DNA of 22,231 nt, from NCBI GenBank assembly GCA_051745305.1, contig JBNJDY010000025.1:1-22231 (forward strand). The letters run 5' to 3'. This document shows, in pieces, positions 7,731 through 14,597 of this stretch (position 1 is its first letter; each line of letters opens with the position of its first letter). Source of the stretch: Saliniplasma sp051745305. Lineage in GTDB: Archaea > Thermoplasmatota > Thermoplasmata > Halarchaeoplasmatales > Halarchaeoplasmataceae. The notes beneath the pieces are model-generated. The model worked only from the letters and a program-made list of their open reading frames with translations, did no database searches and was not told the origin of the DNA. The position numbers were made by a program, and so were the translations under genes.

Positions 7731-7976
7731 ATGATAGAGGTAGAGATGAAGATCGGTTCAAAAGGTCAAGTGGTTATACCTTCAGTTTTCAGGAAGAACT
7801 TCAATATAAAGCCAGGAGACAAAGTTATATTCGAGTCTGATGGTGATAAATTGATTATAAAACGTACAGAAATGGGGTCAGTCGAAAAATTGAAGAAGAT
7901 CGCTCAGCGAACAGGTGAAGTAGAAGTCGATTCTGACAAGGATTACGATGAAAGGATGAAGGAGAGGATGGGATGA
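7731..7976 (+). CDS. vapB: AbrB/MazE-family antitoxin (VapB type)
   Basis: An 81-residue protein whose first about 48 residues form a swapped-hairpin AbrB domain: KIGSKGQVVIPSVFRKNFNIKPGDKVIF has the classic KGQVVIP turn and the GDKV second strand. The acidic and charged C-terminal tail (about 50-81) would wrap and block the VapC toxin. The last four bases overlap the vapC start (ATGA), giving tight translational coupling. Such antitoxins usually repress their own operon together with the toxin; the palindrome at 7711-7726 is a candidate site. Family assignment is firm, and pairing with VapC is from context. Confidence 0.9.
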   Translation: MIEVEMKIGSKGQVVIPSVFRKNFNIKPGDKVIFESDGDKLIIKRTEMGSVEKLKKIAQRTGEVEVDSDKDYDERMKERMG

Positions 7977-8374
7977 AATATCTAGATTCTAACGTATTGA
8001 TCTACGCAGCAACCAGTGAGGACGATAAAGGAGAATGGTGCCGGTCTTTATTAGAGAAAATCGAGAATGGGGAAGAAAAGGCCGGGACATCTTATCTGAC
8101 TTACGATGAGGTCTATTGGAAAATAGATAAGGTGTTATCCAAGGAAGACGCATTAGAAGCTACCGAAACTTTGTTGACTATGCCTAATTTAAGGTTCTTT
8201 GAAGTAGACAGTGAGGTCATCTGGAAATCTCATCAATTGATCAAACGAGAGAATTTCGATCCAAGAGATGCCATCCACATCAGTACAGCGGTTAATCACG
8301 GTATTTATACAGTAGTATCGGAAGATACTGATTTCGATGAAACTTCTGAAGTTGAGAGAGAATGGATGGGATGA
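7973..8374 (+). CDS. vapC: PIN-domain ribonuclease toxin VapC
   Basis: A 133-residue PIN-domain protein, a Mg-dependent RNase that in this family cleaves tRNA or rRNA. The acidic centre is complete: D5 (MKYLDSNVLIYA), E46 (TYDEVYW), D99 (FDPRDAIHISTA) and D118/D120 (VVSEDTDFD). Length and order of motifs are normal, so the toxin looks active. It overlaps the AbrB-type antitoxin gene by 4 nt and is presumably neutralised by it. The next gene starts 125 nt downstream with its own TATA box, so this is a two-gene unit. The short gap 8375-8499 holds only that promoter. Confidence 0.9.
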   Translation: MKYLDSNVLIYAATSEDDKGEWCRSLLEKIENGEEKAGTSYLTYDEVYWKIDKVLSKEDALEATETLLTMPNLRFFEVDSEVIWKSHQLIKRENFDPRDAIHISTAVNHGIYTVVSEDTDFDETSEVEREWMG

Positions 8375-8461
8375 ACTCAGAAACTCTGTGGAATGGATGA
8401 AGAAAAATAGTTAACACAAGTTTTTCATTCAGGTAAGGGTGAAAAATAAAATAACAACATC

Positions 8462-8473
8462 AAAAATATTTAA
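8462..8473 (+). promoter_or_regulatory. TATA-like box of the mntA-hepT pair
   Basis: AAAATATTTAAT lies 27-38 nt before the ATG at 8500, with no ribosome site between. This again suggests a leaderless or very short-leader message. Confidence 0.45.
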
Positions 8474-8499
8474 TGTTATTGAACTGATATCATAATATC

Positions 8500-8907
8500 A
8501 TGGGAAAAGAAAACATCGATGTAGGGAAAATTTTGGACAAACTCCGTGAGTGTCCACACTTTGATGAATTGAGATTCGTCTATCTTTACGGCTCTTATGT
8601 GTCAGGTGAAACTACAGAACGGTCAGATATAGATCTTTGTCTCTACTACGATATATATGATAAAAAAGAACTTCACAAAACCCTTTTTCGGATAAGTGGA
8701 TCTTTTCCCGACAGATACGATGTTCAGATGTTCCAGCTTTTACCGTTATATGTTCAAAAGGAAGTTTTCAAAGGCGAGCTTCTGTATGCGGAATATAAAG
8801 GGTTTGTTCATGATCTAGCTCGACAGACCATCAAGGACTATAACGATTTTGAACCTCGATATAAATACATCCTTTACGGAAAAGCCGGGATAGAAGCTGA
8901 ATTATGA
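8500..8907 (+). CDS. mntA: MntA-type minimal nucleotidyltransferase antitoxin
   Basis: A 135-residue protein of the minimal nucleotidyltransferase (MNT) family. The GSX10DXD signature is complete: G31-S32 in YLYGSYVSGETTERSDIDLCLYY with D43 and D45. In characterised MntA-HepT systems this enzyme inactivates the HEPN toxin by transferring AMP units to a tyrosine of its RX4HXY motif. It overlaps the HEPN gene by 4 nt (ATGA), the usual arrangement. The C-terminal helices (about 100-135) follow the family. Nothing is missing, so an active antitoxin is expected. Confidence 0.88.
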   Translation: MGKENIDVGKILDKLRECPHFDELRFVYLYGSYVSGETTERSDIDLCLYYDIYDKKELHKTLFRISGSFPDRYDVQMFQLLPLYVQKEVFKGELLYAEYKGFVHDLARQTIKDYNDFEPRYKYILYGKAGIEAEL

Positions 8908-9317
8908 ATGATAGGATATTGAATAAGTTATCTGAAACGAAAGACAGTGTAAAATTGGTCGAAGAGAATTTTCCTGAAACCTATGACAAATTCCTCGAGA
9001 TGAGCAGACTTGAACGAGACGGGATATACAAAAACATCGAATTTTCGATACAGAATATCTTGGATATATTCGCCATCATAATGATAGAAGAGGATCTCAA
9101 AGTTCCGGAAAGTGATGAATCCATGCTGAACGAACTTGGGAAAGCAGGAGTGATCGGTAAAGATATTATCGAAAAAATACAAAAAATGAAAGGTTTCAGA
9201 AATCTTTTAGTTCATCGCTATGGCCCTATAGACGATGAAATCGCATATACTGGCATAAAGGAAGGGTTGGATGATTTTCATGATATCTTTGAAGAAATAA
9301 AAAAGGTGATTTCCTAG
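8904..9317 (+). CDS. hepT: HepT-like HEPN ribonuclease toxin (DUF86)
   Basis: A 137-residue all-helical HEPN protein. The catalytic RX4HXY motif is intact at R99-H104-Y106 (FRNLLVHRYG): R and H cut RNA, and the tyrosine is the expected AMPylation target of the partner. The helix FSIQNILDIFAIIM (47-60) corresponds to the first half of the HEPN four-helix bundle. The gene overlaps mntA by 4 nt and ends just before a nested inverted repeat. The pair is the second complete TA unit in 1.6 kb. HEPN/MNT pairs are linked to phage defence and genome-element maintenance in other prokaryotes. Which applies here is not visible. Confidence 0.88.
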   Translation: MNDRILNKLSETKDSVKLVEENFPETYDKFLEMSRLERDGIYKNIEFSIQNILDIFAIIMIEEDLKVPESDESMLNELGKAGVIGKDIIEKIQKMKGFRNLLVHRYGPIDDEIAYTGIKEGLDDFHDIFEEIKKVIS

Positions 9318-9377
9318 AGAGATGTTAACTTTAGGTTGTCATCAACCAGTTATATTGAACATATACATAGCATCTCT
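9318..9377 (+). repeat. Nested inverted repeat downstream of hepT
   Basis: AGAGATG at 9318-9324 is the inverse of CATCTCT at 9371-9377. Between them GGTTG-TCAT-CAACC (9334-9347) forms a perfect 5-bp hairpin. It begins directly after the hepT stop. It could be a transcript-end structure or the hairpin-bearing end of a lost insertion element, since a TnpB-like scrap follows at 9388. Confidence 0.4.
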
Positions 9378-9387
9378 TAACTCATTT

Positions 9388-9474
9388 TCAGAAAATTGAC
9401 ATCCTCTCTGCTCTGAAGGATGGCAAACCCATACCCATAGTGAAATTCCTCTTTTTCAAGACTTCACTTACCTC
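9388..9474 (-). pseudogene. Possible TnpB C-terminal scrap (IS200/IS605 relic)
   Basis: On the minus strand the frame between TAA (9477-9475) and TGA (9390-9388) ends in GLPSFRAERMSIF. This resembles the FRAxRMS ending of many archaeal TnpB proteins. On the plus strand the same bases read TTGACATCCTCTCTGCTCTG, close to the right-end sequence often seen after such elements. Only about 28 codons remain; the nuclease core and zinc ribbon are absent. The call rests on memory of this motif, so it is tentative. Confidence 0.35.
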
Positions 9475-9579
9475 TTAGTTAAGAATCGTCCATTTTTCGA
9501 TATCGAGAAGTTAAGAGAAATCCACGGTATCGGTCCTAAGAAGTTCAAAACATTGATAGATTATTTCTGGTGCATTTAA
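9475..9579 (+). pseudogene. Helix-hairpin-helix protein scrap
   Basis: The frame ending at TAA 9577-9579 reads FFDIEKLREIHGIGPKKFKT followed by LIDYFW. This is a textbook helix-hairpin-helix DNA-binding motif with the hGIGxKKh turn, as in ComEA-like and nuclease-associated domains. The frame stays open back to 9400 but has no ATG, and upstream of 9474 it overlaps the TnpB-like scrap on the other strand. It is therefore the C-terminal end of a lost gene and not a small gene. The parent protein cannot be identified. Confidence 0.45.
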
Positions 9580-9809
9580 AATTAAAAAATTAGGTACGCC
9601 CGATCGGGGCTATCATATTACGGTTCAACGCCCTAGGTATTATATATCTACATTCTATTGTGTTCAGAGTGGAATAATGGTGATGAGGAATTACGAGAGG
9701 CATATCTATTTACAAAAAGAAAGAATAAAGGAATATCTGTTATCCTGCCTGAATATGGAAATAGTATAGATATCTAAATCTTTTTTTATTTATTTGTTAA
9801 GACTGAGTT
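9580..9809. other. Unassigned intergenic stretch with a 12-bp tRNA-3'-end copy
   Basis: GCCCGATCGGGG at 9598-9609 is identical to the acceptor/T-stem end of the tRNA-Arg gene at 12579-12590, in the same orientation. From about 9660 to the TAA at 9775-9777 one plus frame without a start (EELREAYLFTKRKNKGISVI, then LPEYGNSIDI) looks protein-like and may be another gene scrap. A T-rich run (9780-9790) follows. No complete gene is visible. Confidence 0.35.
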
Positions 9810-10133
9810 TCAATCACCTTTCCTAGAAATACTTTCTCTTTCGAAAAGCATAACTTCAGTTTCTTCTCTAGCCATTGGCTTATGTCTGGTACCAGAAGGT
9901 ATCACTGTGAGTTCACCCTCTTCCATTTCTATGTCGTCATCATCTGTTTTAATTATTAATTTTCCACTCAGAACAAGGAACATCTCATCTTCGTCAGCGT
10001 GTTCATGCCATTCAAATTCTCCCTTCATTTTAACTAATTTGACAGCATAATCATCAACATTACCGATAAGTATAGGATTCCATGGTTCATCAATAGCCTC
10101 TAATTTTTCATCGATATTGACTTTTTTGATCAT
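9810..10133 (-). CDS. Single-domain cupin protein
   Basis: A 107-residue conserved-barrel protein. Cupin motif 1 is GEFEWHEHADEDEMFLVLSG with metal ligands H43, H45 and an acidic residue (E48 or E50). Motif 2 is GELTVIPSGTRHKPMA with H84. The 3-His/1-Glu set suggests a bound divalent metal. Members of this small-cupin group (COG0662-like) include isomerases, dioxygenases and proteins of unknown role, so no reaction can be assigned. It is divergent from the threonine aldolase gene with 80 nt between starts, and minus-strand CTAATATC about 30 nt upstream may be its TATA box. An Asp run (DDDDIEMEEGE) illustrates the acidic protein composition here. Confidence 0.82.
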   Translation of the reverse strand: MIKKVNIDEKLEAIDEPWNPILIGNVDDYAVKLVKMKGEFEWHEHADEDEMFLVLSGKLIIKTDDDDIEMEEGELTVIPSGTRHKPMAREETEVMLFERESISRKGD

Positions 10134-10213
10134 GGTAATTTTAGAAGTTTAGTACAGTTAGATATTAGTTTTCACTGCTAATAACTAAATAGTTTCTTTA
10201 TTTTTCGAAGAAC

Positions 10214-11257
10214 ATGAGCACCGAAACCGTCGACCTGAGGAGCGATACGGTCACCAAACCTACCCAAGAGATGAGAGAAGCCATGAAAGATGCTGAGGTA
10301 GGAGACGACGTGATGAAAGAGGATCCAACTGTAAATAAATTGGAGAGGTTAGCTGCAGAGAAACTCGGTAAAGAGGACGCTTTATTTGTCACGTCAGGAA
10401 CTCAGGGTAACGTAACTTCATTGTTAACACATACTTCCCTTGGTGAAGAAGTGATCTTAGGAAAGAATTCTCACATCTACAAGTATGAGGTAGGAGGATA
10501 CGCATCATTAGCTGGCTTATCTGCAAAGTTACTGGGTGACGACGAGGGATACTTGGATCTAGATGAAATAAGATCATCCATACGAGGAGAAAATATACAT
10601 CATCCAGAGTCGTCTTTACTGTGTATCGAGAACACACACAATGTAACTGGTGGTGTTCCTAAAGATTCAGACCATGCTAAAAAGATCTGTGATTTAGCTC
10701 ATGAAAATGGATTGAAAGTACATCTGGATGGTGCGAGAGTGTTCAACGCTGCAGTAGCTTTGAATGAAGACATCAAAGATATTGTATCTCCAGTAGATTC
10801 TGTTCAGTTCTGCCTCTCCAAGGGACTCAGTGCACCTGTCGGTTCTATAATAGCTGGATCTGAAGATTTCATAACTAGAGCTAGAAAGATAAGGAAGAAG
10901 TTAGGTGGTGGGATGAGACAAGCGGGTGTAATAGCAGCACCAGGTATAATCGCCTTGAATGATATGGTCGAAAGGTTGGAAGATGATCACAAAAATGCTC
11001 GAATATTATCAGAAGGACTTGAACAGATGGGATTTGATATAGACCCAGATCGATTCAAAACCAATATAGTACTTTTAGATACTTCCGATATCGATATGAA
11101 AGCTGAGAAATTTGTTAAAAAGTTAAAAGATGAAAATATTCTAGCTCTATCCATGGATGAATACATTACCAGGTTCGTAACTCATAGAGAGATAAAAACG
11201 GAAGATGTTAACGAAGCAATCGATGTTATCGAAGATATCGTTAAAAGATATGCTTAG
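10214..11257 (+). CDS. ltaE: Low-specificity L-threonine aldolase
   Basis: A 347-residue fold-type I PLP enzyme that splits L-threonine or allo-threonine to glycine and acetaldehyde, or runs in reverse. The N-terminus VDLRSDTVTKPTQEMREAM and the GDDVMKEDPTVNKLE block are diagnostic. SGTQGN (61-66) holds the phosphate, HLDGAR (170-175) carries the Asp that contacts the pyridine nitrogen and R175, and the Schiff-base lysine is K203 in FCLSKGLSAPVGS. Length is standard. An ACTAAATAG box about 25-30 nt before the ATG and the absence of a ribosome site fit a leaderless message. With the aminopeptidase and cysteine desulfidase genes it hints at an amino-acid-using metabolism (inference). Confidence 0.94.
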   Translation: MSTETVDLRSDTVTKPTQEMREAMKDAEVGDDVMKEDPTVNKLERLAAEKLGKEDALFVTSGTQGNVTSLLTHTSLGEEVILGKNSHIYKYEVGGYASLAGLSAKLLGDDEGYLDLDEIRSSIRGENIHHPESSLLCIENTHNVTGGVPKDSDHAKKICDLAHENGLKVHLDGARVFNAAVALNEDIKDIVSPVDSVQFCLSKGLSAPVGSIIAGSEDFITRARKIRKKLGGGMRQAGVIAAPGIIALNDMVERLEDDHKNARILSEGLEQMGFDIDPDRFKTNIVLLDTSDIDMKAEKFVKKLKDENILALSMDEYITRFVTHREIKTEDVNEAIDVIEDIVKRYA

Positions 11258-11322
11258 ATGATCACTGTTTTTAAAACTGAAATATATATCAAGTCAAGAT
11301 CAATGATAGAAAAATATAGATT

Positions 11323-11915
11323 TTAAGTATCTTCAACATCTTTCTTTTTCTTCCTGCTGTACTGGGCCAGCGTTATTCCTGAGATTATTATTATACCAAA
11401 TATCACAGTTTTTAGTGTGATTATCTCACCAACAAATAATTTTGAAAATAACGTTCCAAACAATGAAATAACGTTCCAAACAATGGTATCATATAAAAGA
11501 ACAGTATCTGTTTTGAAAGCTGCCTTGTGCTCAAAACGTTGTACCAAGATATCATGACGATCCCATTACATATCAGACCTAGGAACAGTATCAATAGCCA
11601 AGTTTCACCCGAAATGCTTTGAATTTTTCCAATAGGTTCAAGAATAGATGTAGGTAAAAAGAAAACCGTAGTGAGTATCAGGGATATAGATGAAATCTTC
11701 AAAGGACTCTGATGAGTAAGAGTTTTTTTGACCGTAACGCTGGCGAAGGAATACACAACTGCACTACCTAGCAGCAAAAGATTACAGATTAGATTGGTTC
11801 CACTCAAAATAACACCAGCTCTTGTCACCAGTAAAAACGCCCCAGTCATGGCGATCCTAGTTCCAATTCATTTCTTCATCCCGATGTGCTCACCTAAAAA
11901 TAGAGCTGAATGACT
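11323..11915 (-). pseudogene. Broken EamA/DMT-family transporter
   Basis: Minus-strand remains of a drug/metabolite transporter. Reading down from 11915: SHSALFLGEHIGMKK, then an in-frame TGA at 11870-11868 where the family would have a Trp, then IGTRIAMTGAFLLVTRAG and several hydrophobic helices to FFYMIPLFGTLF. The frame then shifts at an exact 20-bp tandem duplication (11446-11485). The last helix, VIFGIIIISGITLAQYS, continues in another frame to the stop at 11323. Removing one 20-bp copy restores MIPLFGTLFSKLFVGEI, a typical EamA C-terminal half. The N-terminal EamA half is missing: a TAA precedes the remnant at 11918-11916 and nothing recognisable lies before it. The gene is dead by at least three lesions. 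Confidence 0.82.
11446..11485. repeat. Exact 20-bp tandem duplication inside the transporter pseudogene
   Basis: Bases 11446-11465 and 11466-11485 are identical. Because 20 is not a multiple of three, the second copy shifts the reading frame. Perfect identity implies a recent slippage or duplication event. Confidence 0.95.
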
Positions 11916-12005
11916 TTAAACAATCTATAAAACAATACCTTGATTTTCAGAAAATAATCAGAACATTTTTGACTACAGCTGCTCCTCTGATGATACAGTA
12001 TACGA

Positions 12006-12254
12006 TTAAGGTAAGAATCTGTATCCTCCTTTTAACTTCTTTACGGAGCCCCATGCTAGGAAGGTCAATAACAAGGCAGAGAGGATAAGATTCTCAACGA
12101 GAAAGCCTCCAATGCCGATATTAGCGATTATTTGGTCCATGAATGGATTGGTTTCGAGGTAACCTCTTTCTAGCCCTACTTTAGAAGTATACAGGTCAAG
12201 AACAGTAAGGATTGGTCCTATTATGAGCAGGGAAGCGATCCATTTATCCCTCAT
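12006..12254 (-). CDS. Small membrane protein, DUF5658-like
   Basis: An 82-residue protein with two predicted membrane helices (about 8-26 and 50-70). Between them is a conserved-looking loop with D20, then G27 and E29, and ETNPFM at 34-39. The D...G...E.NP.M pattern is that of DUF5658, a family of small archaeal and bacterial membrane proteins without known function. The start ATG at 12254 has an A/T-rich stretch about 40 nt upstream. It stands alone between the broken transporter and a non-coding stretch. Confidence 0.6.
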   Translation of the reverse strand: MRDKWIASLLIIGPILTVLDLYTSKVGLERGYLETNPFMDQIIANIGIGGFLVENLILSALLLTFLAWGSVKKLKGGYRFLP

Positions 12255-12406
12255 AATTTGCTTGAGTATCTGGGAAATGTATTAGATATTGATTAATAAG
12301 AATTGAGTTAAGAGGGTGAGATAAAACTGTCATCATTCACTCTATTTTGGTAAACAACATAGAGACACCCGTATCCGGTCGTAAGTGAAATAGAATGTCT
12401 ATTAAT

Positions 12407-12448
12407 TGTAAAATAATAGGAAAAAGGGCAGATATGTAAAATAATAGG
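12407..12448. repeat. Pair of 14-bp direct repeats in a non-coding gap
   Basis: TGTAAAATAATAGG occurs at 12407-12420 and again at 12435-12448, and the similarity runs on for several bases (AAAAAGG versus ATAAAAGG). The 28-bp period is near three helical turns. They lie in the 323-bp gap 12255-12577, in which I see no gene. The ORF-like frame at 12308-12493 on the minus strand has no protein-like character. Confidence 0.7.
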
Positions 12449-12577
12449 ATAAAAGGTCTCACAAGGAGAGGAAAAATCATTCTTAATAAACATTTTTCAA
12501 GTCAGAAAACATAGTTTTTAATATTGGTTTTAAAATATTATGTAACTATTATGGTGGGTTTTGAACCGTAATGTATA

Positions 12578-12651
12578 TGCCCGATCGGGGATTCGAACCC
12601 CGGTGAGAGGCTCCGCAAGCCTCCATGATATCCAGACTACATCAATCGGGC
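12578..12651 (-). tRNA. tRNA-Arg (anticodon GCG)
   Basis: A 74-nt cloverleaf on the minus strand. Acceptor arms GCCCGAT (12651-12645) and ATCGGGC pair fully. The anticodon stem GAGGC/GCCTC encloses the loop TTGCGGA, with GCG at 12616-12614 reading CGC arginine codons. The T arm is CGGGG-TTCGAAT-CCCCG, and the discriminator is A at 12578. CCA is not encoded and there is no intron. It lies 36 nt after the larC stop end and is transcribed in the same direction. Confidence 0.93.
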
Positions 12652-12687
12652 AATATGAAACATGGGACGCATACCGTTTCTACTAAT

Positions 12688-13827
12688 TTAATTTATCGAC
12701 TCGTCCGCTAAACGTATAACTTCTTTGTAAACTTCTTGGAGGGGGATATCGTTTTCTTCTGCGATGCGTTTACAATCATCGTATTCCGGGGCTTTTCTGT
12801 TACCAGAGATTTTAACTCTAACCGATCCCCATTCAGTTTCAACCTTTTTGATCTCTCTATCTGAAACCACCCTCTTTGGTTCTTCGACCTGCATACCAAG
12901 AGTCGAGGTTTCTTTAAATATAAGATCGAGAACCTCTTTCATGTTACTCTTCTTACATGTAACAGTGACTTCCCAGCCGCTTCTAGATTTCTTTCCATAA
13001 GCTTGCTTATAGTAAACATCTAAAGCTGGCTTCCTGACCTTTTCTAGTGCATAGCTGAAAACTTCTGGGTTCATGTCATCGATGTAGAATGTCAATCGAG
13101 AAATCGTACTTTTTAGATTACTGATTTCACCGTAAAACACCCTTAAAATATTCGGAAACTCGGTTTCACGGTCCCCATAGCCGATACCAACTTCGTTCAA
13201 TTTCAGATCGGGTGGAGTAGTTTGGACTGTTAAAGTTTTGAGCAAGACCGCACCGGTTGGAGTCACCAATTCCCCTTCTTTATCAGAGAAATTTATGTTC
13301 CAACCTTTCAGCAGGTTCTGTGTAGCCGGCACTGGCACTTGAAGTTCTCCATGAGCACATTTGACTGTACCACTTCCAAAATTAATGGTTGAACAGTAGG
13401 CATCGTGGATATCCAATTCTTCGAAAAGAACTAAACATCCAACGATATCTACTATAGAATCAACCATCCCAACTTCGTGAAAAGCTACTTTATCAAGTGG
13501 AACGTCGTGAACATCAGCTTCGACTTTCCCTAACTCTTTGAATGCTTCGATACTTTTTTCTCTAACCCATTTAGATAAGTTTGAATTTTCGATGATATCT
13601 ATTATTTCAGATAATGTTCGATGTGGCTGGTCATCGTACTTGACTTTCACATCTTTACCTCTAAATAGCTCTTTTTTACCAGTAACGACAATTTCAACAT
13701 CTTCAAGACCTAATTTCTCGACCATATCATCTAATATCTTTTTATCATCGACTAAATCAATAAACGCACCCAGAAGCATATCACCACTGATACCGTTTTC
13801 TAGGTCTAGATAGATGATTTTATTCAT
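12688..13827 (-). CDS. larC: LarC nickel insertion protein (nickel chelatase of the NPN cofactor)
   Basis: A 379-residue LarC. It inserts nickel into pyridinium-3,5-bisthiocarboxylic acid mononucleotide, the last step of the nickel-pincer nucleotide (NPN) cofactor made for lactate racemase and related enzymes. Visible marks: IIYLDLENGISGDMLLGAFIDL at the N-terminus; FHEVGMVDSIVDIVG at about 128-142; GELQVPVPATQNLLKG; ELVTPTGAVLLKTL; and a C-terminal ferredoxin-like part (SGWEVTVTCKKSN). The two halves lie in one frame, unlike Lactobacillus, where a ribosomal frameshift joins LarC1 and LarC2. The start is ATG 13827: it gives the family N-terminus, has GGAGG 8 nt upstream (13840-13836) and overlaps the end of larB by 8 nt. 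The upstream frame to 13878 lies inside larB. Confidence 0.93.
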   Translation of the reverse strand: MNKIIYLDLENGISGDMLLGAFIDLVDDKKILDDMVEKLGLEDVEIVVTGKKELFRGKDVKVKYDDQPHRTLSEIIDIIENSNLSKWVREKSIEAFKELGKVEADVHDVPLDKVAFHEVGMVDSIVDIVGCLVLFEELDIHDAYCSTINFGSGTVKCAHGELQVPVPATQNLLKGWNINFSDKEGELVTPTGAVLLKTLTVQTTPPDLKLNEVGIGYGDRETEFPNILRVFYGEISNLKSTISRLTFYIDDMNPEVFSYALEKVRKPALDVYYKQAYGKKSRSGWEVTVTCKKSNMKEVLDLIFKETSTLGMQVEEPKRVVSDREIKKVETEWGSVRVKISGNRKAPEYDDCKRIAEENDIPLQEVYKEVIRLADESIN

Positions 13828-14584
13828 CTTTTTTACCTCCGAGCATGTGATGTACGAAGGCTGCTGCTCCGTAACCATTGTCGATGTTCACAACAGCTAA
13901 ACCTGTTGCACAGCTGTTCAACATCGTTTCTAGGGCTGATCTTCCTTCTCTAGCAACACCATAACCTACACTAGTAGGAATGCCGATAACTGGTGTACCT
14001 ACCAATCCAGATACGAAACCAGGTAAAGCACCATCCATACCGGCAGCAACGATTATACCATCTGCATTCCTCAGTTCGTTTAAATGAGGTATCAACCTAT
14101 GAACTCCTGCAATACCGACGTCATATATCCTGGTAACATCGTAACCTAATGAATCCAGTGTGACTGCTGCTTCTTCTGCCACCTCTACATCACTTGACCC
14201 GGCGGTGACCACACAGATATCACCAGTAACATCCTGTTCCACATCCCCCACCACGATGATTCCACTATCTTCAAAGAATTCAACATCTTCTCTAACAGAT
14301 GAAACGATGTCGAGGACCTTCTTATCTGCTCTGGTAAATATCCTGTCACCCTCTTCTGCAATTTTACTCAACTGTTCATCAGATTTACCGGGGCAGTAAA
14401 CAGCCTCTGGCAAACCTTTTCTTATATCCCTGAGGGTATCGATCTTGACATCCTCTAGATCCTTATAGGGTATGTTTAAGAGGGCGGATTTTATAGTTTC
14501 GTGGTCTATTTCGCCCTTTTTATAATCCCTTAACAACTCATCAATCTCGTCCATTGTACCACATTCTGATTCTAGAAACCTCAT
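13820..14584 (-). CDS. larB: LarB, nicotinate mononucleotide carboxylase/hydrolase
   Basis: A 254-residue LarB, the first enzyme of NPN cofactor synthesis, which carboxylates nicotinic acid adenine dinucleotide and releases AMP. The C-terminal half is PurE-like, with ICVVTAGSSDVEVAEEAA at about 132-149, ADGIIVAAGMDGALPGFVSGL, GTPVIGIPTSVGYG and a final NIDNGYGAAAFVHHML. The N-terminal part has the LarB-typical AVYCPGKSDEQL block, where a cysteine lies beside the active site. The likely true start may be the internal ATG at 14554 (MDEIDELLRDYKKGEI), which matches family N-termini. The reported ATG adds ten residues and leaves 13 nt to the radical SAM gene. It overlaps larC by 8 nt. Confidence 0.93.
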   Translation of the reverse strand: MRFLESECGTMDEIDELLRDYKKGEIDHETIKSALLNIPYKDLEDVKIDTLRDIRKGLPEAVYCPGKSDEQLSKIAEEGDRIFTRADKKVLDIVSSVREDVEFFEDSGIIVVGDVEQDVTGDICVVTAGSSDVEVAEEAAVTLDSLGYDVTRIYDVGIAGVHRLIPHLNELRNADGIIVAAGMDGALPGFVSGLVGTPVIGIPTSVGYGVAREGRSALETMLNSCATGLAVVNIDNGYGAAAFVHHMLGGKKDE

Positions 14585-14597
14585 TTACTACCAAGTT

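Noticed and set aside
9598..9650. A decayed second tRNA gene around the GCCCGATCGGGG copy
   Set aside because: A GGTTCAA string follows nearby but the stems do not pair into a T arm or acceptor at proper spacing; only the 12-bp match holds.
12308..12493. A 61-codon minus-strand ORF in the gap before the tRNA
   Set aside because: Its sequence is aromatic-rich and irregular, has no ribosome site, and runs through the direct repeats; no sign of coding.
13828..13878. N-terminal extension of LarC to 13878
   Set aside because: The extra 17 residues lie inside larB, do not resemble LarC, and a GGAGG sits at the right distance from the ATG at 13827.
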